DNA from: Eucommia ulmoides
Taxonomy: Eukaryota; Streptophyta; Magnoliopsida; Garryales; Eucommiaceae
NCBI GenBank assembly: GCA_016647705.1
Contig: CM028328.1
Span: 44,878,647-44,942,646, forward strand
Length of the DNA stretch: 64,000 bases
Reading direction: 5' to 3'
Below, piece after piece: positions 57,080 through 64,000 of the stretch. The notes under the pieces are model-generated. The model saw only the letters and a list, made by a program, of their open reading frames with translations. It searched no databases and had not been told where the DNA came from. How positions within the stretch are numbered: the first letter of the stretch is position 1; each line of letters starts with the position of its first letter. Position numbers and translations under genes: made by a program.

Positions 57080-57772
57080 TTGGGACAGCCCTCTGTCATT
57101 TCGACAAATACCAAGATCACCGCTACAGTTTTCATAATATCTGAGTCACCATTTATCACATTTAATTAACAAAATACAATTGCAACATATTTTTTCTAAT
57201 TCTTTTACCTTTTAGTTTTTGTTTTTGTTTTCTATCTTTTACTATATGTCTTTCTCTCTTATTTTTTATTTTTTTTATTTTCGTTGTGTATTTTTATTTT
57301 ATTTATTTATTTTTATTTTTTGTATATGGTGTTTAGAGAAAAATAAATAAAAGTGAAAATTAGATAACAAAAAAACATAAAAGAAAATAAAAAGAAAACT
57401 TTAAATTTAAAACAAATAAAAATATTTTATTTATTTATTTTAGTAACTCATTTTTTTTTTAAATCCTCATTTTTTATTTTTTAAATCCTTTTTATTTTTT
57501 GCATTTTATTTTTATAGATTTTTACTTTCAATTCCTTTTTCAGTTTTTTTATAAATACTAGACCGAAAATGGAAAAAAAAAAAAACAATAAAAAAAAAAA
57601 AAGTAAAAGTAAAAAAAAAAAATATTATGGTGGGAGGGTATTTGTGTCAATAAAATATAAGAGATGGTGTCTTAGGTAATTAAACTGAAAAGATAAAGGA
57701 TGTCTTAGTTATAATAAAAATGACAAGGGATGTCCTCCGCATTTATCGAAATGACATGGGGTGTCTTGAGTT
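57080..57772. mobile_element. Foldback MITE with long TIRs
   Basis: The left arm begins GGGACAGCCCTCTGTCATTT then CGACAAATACC (from 57082). The reverse complement of the right end reads AAGACACCCCATGTCATTTC then GATAAATGCGG (from about 57770 back). The arms match over roughly 75 bp (GTCATTTCGA-AAAT, TTTTCATAATATCTGAGTCA against TTTTTATTATAACTAAGACA, TTTATC). The centre is A/T-rich and itself folds (TTTATTTTATTTATTTATTT against its complement). There is no coding capacity. Length, arms and lack of genes fit a MITE, possibly Mutator-derived. Confidence 0.7.
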
Positions 57773-60284
57773 TAAACTTTTTATTTCATTGCCTAAATAT
57801 TAAAAAAATATATATATCAAATTAAATTTATCTTTTTAGTATGCACCTTCAGGCACAAGTTATAGGCTAATTTATATAATATGGTAGAACGGTGTTGACT
57901 CCACTTTAAATATGTTTGAGATAGAATGATTGAGATCTATTAGAGAAAATCTTGAGTAAATCTCAACTATTTAATCTCTTGGATTATATATTTGGGGAGA
58001 TCTCAACTTTTGTATTTGTGACCTTTGTCAGCCTTGAAGAGTTTCACCCTGATTAAATGATTTTGATGATAACAACACATTTGATATTTTAAGTCATATA
58101 ATATATTTTTATTGAGATTATATCCTAGACAGATGTGTTTGATGATGCAATTCAAAGAAATATCAAGATACAAGCATTTATGAGATAACAAAAATGAGGA
58201 ATCAAAATTTGACGAGTCAAATGACAAAGAGTCAATGAGATGGAGCTTACTAACGGAAACTCGAAAATTTGAAGATCAAGATTTTGATTTTTATTTACTA
58301 AGTAAAACAATACATTTCTAATATATTTTAACTCTATTTGGATCACACACAAAGCATGCTAACTTATATGCATTTATATTGGTCATTATTTCATGTTTAA
58401 GTAGCATATATTATGTGTAATAATGGTTAGGATAATTGGTCAGATTATCGGAACTTGAAACGAATTCGAAAATATGATAAAATATGATGTTCTGGTGAAT
58501 TCGGTCGGTTGATCAAGTATTGGATGTAAGTCCTATAGTCAATCTTGTATAATATTATTCTTGTAATTATACCCATCGTTGTAGACCTTGAATATTAAGT
58601 AGAATGTTCTGTTATTTAATATGATTAAACAAGAGAAAACCAAAGAAATTTGGAAGCTCAATATTCTAGATTGTTCCTAATAGGTATTGGATTGTTGAAA
58701 ATGATCTTTAAGAATCTAAACTAGTTTTATATGATATTTTCTATTTGAGAATAGTGAGTTGGTATGAGATATTGGAACATCTGGAAGAAGACTTACTAAT
58801 AGTAGAAAAAGATTGAACATGATCATCCTTGATATCCTACATGTTAACTTTGTTTAAGTTAAAGTAGGATATCTTAGGTGTGATTGTATTTCGTGAAAGT
58901 TTGTACTTAAGGTGCTATATATTACATGTATGGGTTGATATATTTTAATAATACTAAGTGTTGGTTTCTAACCACGAGCCTTCAAATGTATTCACTGGAT
59001 TTAATGGGACAAACATGTGAATATAGGAGTATGCAGGAATTGATCTATGACTCTTAAGAAAAAGATACATGACCCATATGACTCGGCTTAATTTAATTCA
59101 TCCAAGCCTCTAGCCAAAGAAGTGTGATGTTGAAATGATATTCCAATAAGGTATCACAACGAATTATATTATCAATCAAATACATATGTGCACTAGGGTT
59201 TTTCGACTTAACCATATCATGTTGGTTCTTTCGGGCACACAAATAGAAAGATCGTAGAATACGCATATCATGTCTGAGGGGGTTTACTTTGTTAAATTCT
59301 TACCAAGTGGATATTGCTGTAATATATGGGTAGACATGACTCGCAGTCAGAGAAAATGCCTTCAGTGGAAAATCATTTTCTTAAGGCAAAATTAGAATTA
59401 TTCTAATTTTATTGATTAATTGAATAAAATAATTAATTAATTGTACGATCCATATTTTGGTATAAATATAATGGGTCACACACAATAGGGAATTGATGTT
59501 AGAGGAGTCCTTTAAAAAATAGATAGTAATGATTAACTTAAGAAGTTTAGAGGCCAAAGTGTAATTAAAGAAAATAAGGGATATGGGGTTTTGAACCCTA
59601 GACTGTATTTATAAGAAAGAGGAGACCATAATGGTTGCCCATCCCATACAAATTCGGCTAGATCATTATGGCCACCCCTCCATTGATCACTCTTTGGCTT
59701 CTGTGTCCGTGAGATTTTGTTTTCCTTTATGCACCACTGATTTGAATTTTACTACTACCTACATTCAAATCATAGTTATCTTAGAGTCTTGTGATTAGAT
59801 CTGATCTTAGAAATTTCAAGTGTACTTTTCATTCTAAGGTACTCTAAGAGAATCAAGTCTCATATAGCTGTATTATTCGTGCTCAAATGCTCATGGAAGA
59901 GCCTTCTCAGATCATATCTCGCGAACTACTAGTTTTGAGGTTGAAGTACCAAAAGAGGTATATTTATATTAAAAGAGTTTTTTAATATTGTCTATATTTT
60001 TATTTTAATGTTAGTATGGATAGATCAGGCTTAAAGAATTGAATATTAAATATTGATTTAAAAAAAATTATATTTTGTTGCGTAATTGGACTAATGCCTC
60101 ACCTTTTGGGTATGCCACACGGTGTGTAATAAAACAACAGAGTTGTAATAATTTTATATCTAACATACCATTACCATATACTATGTAGTGCTATTTACAT
60201 GGCAAATTCATTCATACATTTAAAAGCTAATTTTGATGAATTCATTTAAATATTTTATTCGGACTATGTTGTTTTATATTTTGG
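57773..60284 (+). other. Non-coding, LTR-like stretch with promoter-like signals
   Basis: No protein-family match in any frame. 58480-60000 reads like a plant LTR or non-autonomous element: a TATA-type GTATTTATAAG (59605-59615) is preceded by GGGTCACACACAATAGGGAA (59472-59491) and followed by a leader. I could not find both termini, a primer site or a second copy, so this stays open. Two TATAAAT-like motifs and simple AT sequence fill the rest. Short frames at 58003-58352 (minus) are not supported. Confidence 0.35.
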
Positions 60285-60970
60285 GAAAAACGTTAACAAT
60301 GAGAGTTTTAAAATATAAGTTAACACCTGAGACACATCTGTTATTTGATCTTACACCAAGAAAACACTTTATAATTTAAACACCCTTATTATTTCAATTC
60401 CAATTCGGTAATCTTATACATCTCCTATCACATATTATTGATAAAAATACCCTTACAATGTAATGTTATAATTTTCTTTTCTTTCTATCTCTTGCTTTTT
60501 TCTTTTTTATTTTATATATTCATTTATTTATTATTTATTTATTGTATTTTTTTTCTATAGTGTTTATAAGGAAAAAAACAAAAGTAAAAACTTAAAACAC
60601 AAAAAGCAAAAAGCAAAAAAAAAATATCAAAAACAACAAGGAAAAGAGGAATTCAAAAACAAACTAAAAATAAAAAATAAAACACAAAAACAAAAAACAA
60701 AAAAGTAAATTTTTTTTCTTTTTTTTTTTTTTGAAGTTTTTCTTTTTTGTTTTTTTTTTTTAAGTTTTTTAATTCAGTTTTTATTTTCTATAACACCATA
60801 AACAAAAAAAAACAAAAAAAATAATCCAAAACTAAACAAAACGAAAGAGAGAAAGAGACTAGAAAGAAAATATTAAAAAATATATATTTATATTGAAAAA
60901 TATTTTTATCAACAAAATATGATGAAAATATCTCTGGCTAAATAATAGGAGATTACTCAGTGAAAAACAT
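60285..60970. mobile_element. Possible second foldback MITE
   Basis: The interior (TATAGTGTTTATAAGGAAAA plus AAACAAAAGTAAAAACTTA, 60558-60594) resembles that of the MITE at 57080 (TATGGTGTTTAGAGAAAAAT, 57326). Flanks give a weak inverted match: CATATTATTGATAAAAATAC at 60431 against the complement of ATTTTTATCAACAAAATATG at 60902. Homopurine/homopyrimidine runs in the middle are complementary. The arms are more decayed than in the first copy. Confidence 0.45.
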
Positions 60971-61791
60971 TATAGTTGATGATGTTGTCAAAAAATCCCC
61001 TGCACGTGCCGAGAGCCAGACATGTGCCAAAGACCTCCTCAACTTGCAACTTTAACCTGTGAAACTAGTTAGCTTCAAGGGACATTGGTGTGATGTCAGC
61101 CAAAGAACCTCCGACGTAAGAATAAATTAGTCTGTTTTATTGTGAAAATCTTTTAGTATGTAAAAACGCTACCTTGGACCCTTGATACCTGCCTTCATAT
61201 ATAGATCATTTATCCTACACAGTCCGTTCATGTCACCACTCCCTCCACGATCCTCTCTTTAACCGCATGGAAACTTTCCATGATCCCACTACGAACCGTA
61301 AAACATTTACGTCTCTTTGTGCGCATGGAATCGTGGAGGTTTTCGGTCAATCACCCAATGGCCTTCCACTGTTGATCTTACCTGCTTGTGACCAGGCCCC
61401 ATTAGGGAGCCTTCTTCTATTCGTGTCAGCCCAAACACAATTGGGCCTCTTATGGATCATTCCATCTACTCATACACTAGGCTCATTCCATGGGCTAACC
61501 CAACACAATTTAGGCCGCCGACACACCTGGTCCATAAGCGATCTCTGAGTCAATTCCTATGGATCGGATTTTACTACCCAACCTAACCCATCATCCTTCT
61601 ACCGGCTTCTATCAAAAGTGGGAGGAAATTTTTCCCACATCATTTGTCTTTCTGACTTTTGCAGCAATTCAAAGAGGCAAGATGAAAGATCATCCTCTTT
61701 AGCGTAAGTTCTTCTTTCTTCCATTCAATTGCTTGATTGTCCCACCGTTTTTGTTCTTTATTCACCTTCTCTTAATTGTTCTGCTCTGAGA
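60971..61791 (+). other. Upstream region of the candidate antisense ORF
   Basis: GC-richer than its surroundings. It holds a TATA-like TTCATATATAGATC (61193-61206) and a C/T-rich leader. A 93-codon frame (61267-61548) is open, but it shows no known domain and is probably not used. CTTTTGCAGCAATTC near 61659 resembles an intron acceptor, and GCGTAAGTTC near 61702 a donor. This is inference from short motifs. Confidence 0.4.
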
Positions 61792-62052
61792 ATGGCTTCC
61801 AATCTTTCGCTCAGTCCGGCTAAGGCCATTTCTTCGTCGACCCCTCTCTTTGAGAAGATGGCAACGACCAAGGCTCGTCCATCCACCGATTTCCCAGTGA
61901 ATTGGGAAAATCATGGTGCGAGCGACTTTAAAGAAGAATGGTCGAGTCCTTCCGAGACATATCTAATATCCCTACCTCAGTCACAATTAGGGGAAATCTT
62001 TATACATTATATATCAAAAAGAAAGATAGGTACATTACATCTTTCGTTTTGA
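61792..62052 (+). CDS. Hypothetical ORF, possible antisense extra ORF of a Tat element
   Basis: The frame is open from an upstream ATG at 61729. I prefer the ATG at 61792 (MASNLSLSPAKAISSSTPLF), because the codons before it look like 5' leader. The protein is short (86 residues from this start), serine-rich at the N-terminus, then KARPSTDFPVNWENHGASDF and KEEWSSPSETYLISLP. It loses its coding look after about 61990, where an AT-rich sequence and a stop follow, so it is truncated or only a first exon. I do not recognise the family. It lies 3' of, and antisense to, the Tat pol at 63322-64000. Extra antisense ORFs in this position are known in Tat-lineage elements, sometimes related to plant mobile-domain proteins. 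Assignment is inference. Confidence 0.35.
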   Translation: MASNLSLSPAKAISSSTPLFEKMATTKARPSTDFPVNWENHGASDFKEEWSSPSETYLISLPQSQLGEIFIHYISKRKIGTLHLSF

Positions 62053-62480
62053 CATATAATATATAAAGATTTGGGTTTCATATGTGTGAACAAAAATGAA
62101 CGTGTCGAAATGAACTTTTAAGAATAACATGGAGTATTAACTATCCAAATACCCTTTTAATGCTTCTTACCCTCCTCCATAACAAGTTTAAGTAATAAAC
62201 AGGTTATGGATTGCATTGGCTCATAAAAATAAACTTTAGTTTAACCCCAACGGTTTCTTTTCCCATTCCAAAATCCATACTTTATTTACTTTGGTAAATA
62301 GGGATTTTTCACTAACAAAGTTTTAGACAATCTAACTAGAGTAGATAGCCTCCCAATTTAAACACTTGGTGATTTAACCAAACATGAGTTCAACTAATGG
62401 ATCTGAGCAGCTAAGACATTGATTTTGACACCTAGTGAATTGTCACCAAATGTATCTCCCAACGAATTAATCTGAGCAAC
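62053..62480. other. Spacer between ORF and tandem array
   Basis: AT-rich, no gene. The last 130 bp already carry degenerate array units (CACCTAGTGAATTGTCACCA, 62429). Confidence 0.5.
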
Positions 62481-63175
62481 TCAATTTGTAGACTTTGAAA
62501 CTTGATGATTTGTCACCCATTGTTTCTTGGACAAACTGATCTAAGCAGCTCGCTTTTAAGTTTTGAAACTTGGTGATTTGTCACCAATCGTTTCTTGGAC
62601 GAACTAATCTGAGCAGCTCAGTTTTAGGTTTTGAAACTTGGTGATTTGCTCACCAATTGTTTCTTTGACAAATTAATCTGAGCAGCTTGTTTCGAAGTTT
62701 TGAAACTTGGTGATTTGTCCACCAATTGTTCCTTTGATGAATTGATCTGAGCAGCTCGTTTTAGGTTTTGAAACTTGGTGATTATTTCACCAATTATTTC
62801 TTGGACGAACTGATCTGAGCAGATCGTTTCTGAGGTTTGAAACTTGGTGATTTGTTCACCAATTGTTCCTTTGATGAACTGATTTGAGTAGTTCATTTTA
62901 GAGTTTTGAAACTTAGTGATTTGTTCACCAATTGTTTCTTGGACGAACTGATCTGAGCAGCTCGTTTCAGGTTTTGAAACTTGGTGATTTGTTCACCAAT
63001 TGTTTCTTGGACGAACTGATCTGAGCAGCTCGTTTCTAAGTTTTGAAACTTGGTGATTTGTTCACCAATTGTTTCTTAGACGAACTGATCTAAGTAGCTC
63101 GTTTCTGAGTTTTGAAACTTGGTGATTTGTTCACCAATTGTTGCTTTGACGAACTGATCTGAGGAGCTCATTTCT
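62481..63175 (-). repeat. Tandem array, period about 67 bp (Tat 3' UTR)
   Basis: Ten or so units of TTTTGAAACTTGGTGATTTG, then TTCACCAATTGTTTCTTGGA and CGAACTGATCTGAGCAGCTC. The first units repeat every 67-69 bp (TGAAAC at about 62496, 62563, 62632, 62700), and later ones are slightly shorter. Each unit has the inverted pair TTGGTGA/TCACCAA around TTTGT. A minus-strand frame (62624-62896) merely translates the repeat. It lies about 150 bp beyond the pol stop of the minus-strand Tat element, in the position where such elements carry tandem repeats. Confidence 0.85.
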
Positions 63176-63321
63176 TTGACATTTTATCGACTTGGATATA
63201 GACCTGATCATTTAATTATTGAAACTTTCTTCGTAAAGGTAAATAACCTCGTTGCTTATTCAAACAATCAATAGTAAACAACAAAAAATATATTTTCAAA
63301 GTCTTTAGGAGACCTGTAACT

Positions 63322-64000
63322 TTAAAGAAATTTTCGTAAATGCGCAATATTCCATGGTCAAGGAACCGATACCCCATCCAGGTCTTCTAACCAGTATGTC
63401 CCAGGTCTGTTCACTATAATCACCTTGTGGGGTTATTTCCAATTGGGAGCTAATTTTCCCAAATGAGCCTCTAGGCGATGTGGCATTACTCTTCGAAGTA
63501 CAAGCTCACCTAATGCAAAGTGCCTTGGGTGTACTGCATGATTGAACATTCTTGCCATCCTTGATTTATAAGCCGCCATTCTTAATATTGCTTGGTCTCG
63601 TTTCTTCTCCAGTTGGTCCAACTCTTGGCATATAGCATCTTCATTTTCCACAAGATTGATCGTGCTATCACATCTTGAAGGTAACCCAATCTCTACTAGA
63701 ACCACTGTTTCAATCCCAAACGTCATGGAATATGGTGTTTCCCCAGTAGTTGTCCTTGGAGTCATTTGGTAGAACCACAAGATTGCTGGCAGTTCTTTCA
63801 CCCATTTGTCTTTAGCGTCATCCAAACGCTTTTTGAGTACTTCTTTAATGGACCGATTAGTTACCTCTGTTTGTCTATTCGCTTGGGGGTTACGCTAGGC
63901 TTGACATCTGGTGTTGAATTTTCAGTTCATTATACATATGCAACATTCCCCCAGTGAATAGGGTTCCATTGTCTGATATCAACACTGCCGGAATACCAAA
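63322..64000 (-). pseudogene. pol: Tat-lineage gypsy integrase C-terminal part, runs off the window
   Basis: On the minus strand from 64000: FGIPAVLISDNGTLFTGGML (second catalytic Asp in S-D-N-G), then a one-base shift near 63895. After it come QTEVTNRSIKEVLKKRLDDA, and the open frame 63825-63433 with KWVKELPAILWFYQMTPRTT, TGETPYSMTFGIETVVLVEI and ARMFNHAVHPRHFALGELVL. It ends after a stop with NRPGTYWLEDLDG and PWNIAHLRKFL, stop at 63322. The PWN-HLRKF end and the TPRTTTGETP block are typical of non-Ogre Tat elements (Retand/Grande-like), so this is a different lineage from G1-G3. At least three lesions make it inactive here. Confidence 0.88.

Noticed and set aside
57240..57600. A/T-rich tract as a scaffold attachment region
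   Set aside because: Composition alone does not support this; the tract is explained as the centre of a foldback MITE.
62624..62896. A 90-codon minus-strand frame
   Set aside because: It is only the tandem array read through; the unit length happens to keep a frame open over a few copies.

Overview
The window looks like intergenic, repeat-dense DNA from a flowering plant, probably a eudicot. It is AT-rich, has no bacterial-type operons, and every recognisable protein remnant belongs to a plant transposable element. I found no intact host gene, tRNA, rRNA or CRISPR array. The strand, frames and order of the remnants show nested insertions that have decayed for a long time, with many stops, frameshifts and lost catalytic residues.

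Layout. 1-2941 is the 3' part of a long LTR (chromovirus-like at best guess). 2942-25767 is an Ogre/Tat-like Ty3/gypsy element, here called G1: gag, protease, RT, RNase H and integrase at 4755-11992, a very long 3' UTR, and a 3' LTR at 21622-25767. G1 is interrupted by two solo LTRs of one family with perfect 5-bp target duplications (3051-4749 plus strand, 10144-11779 minus strand). A non-autonomous LTR element of the same family (15380-20193) sits in its 3' UTR; that element has a tRNA-Asp type primer site and a 3' LTR that lies backwards. At 25768 the sequence resumes in the middle of the pol gene of a second Ogre-like element, G2 (pol 25768-27830, 3' UTR to 31020, 3' LTR 31021-37621). A third, G3, keeps only 3' UTR (37622-40960) and part of its 3' LTR (47034-51180). 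The simplest reading is serial nesting in the same orientation: G1 in G2 in G3.

A minus-strand Ty1/copia element (about 41040-47033) lies between the G3 3' UTR and LTR, and a solo LTR of the same copia family lies at 53949-55969. DNA-transposon relics are a hAT-like MITE with an 8-bp target duplication and a paralogous empty site (30238-30985), a TIR element carrying TTAACG satellite arrays (about 48178-50045), and one or two foldback MITEs (57080-57770, 60285-60970). The right end (63322-64000, minus strand) is the integrase end of a different Tat-lineage element. Its 3' side holds a tandem array of about 67 bp period and a plus-strand candidate antisense ORF near 61792.

The most interesting signal is in the non-coding 3' UTRs of G1, G2 and G3. 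Three separate short modules recur there, and each can fold into a hairpin whose stem bases change together between copies. This suggests the structure itself is, or was, selected. Each UTR also carries its own unrelated tandem array, as is known for Ogre-type elements.
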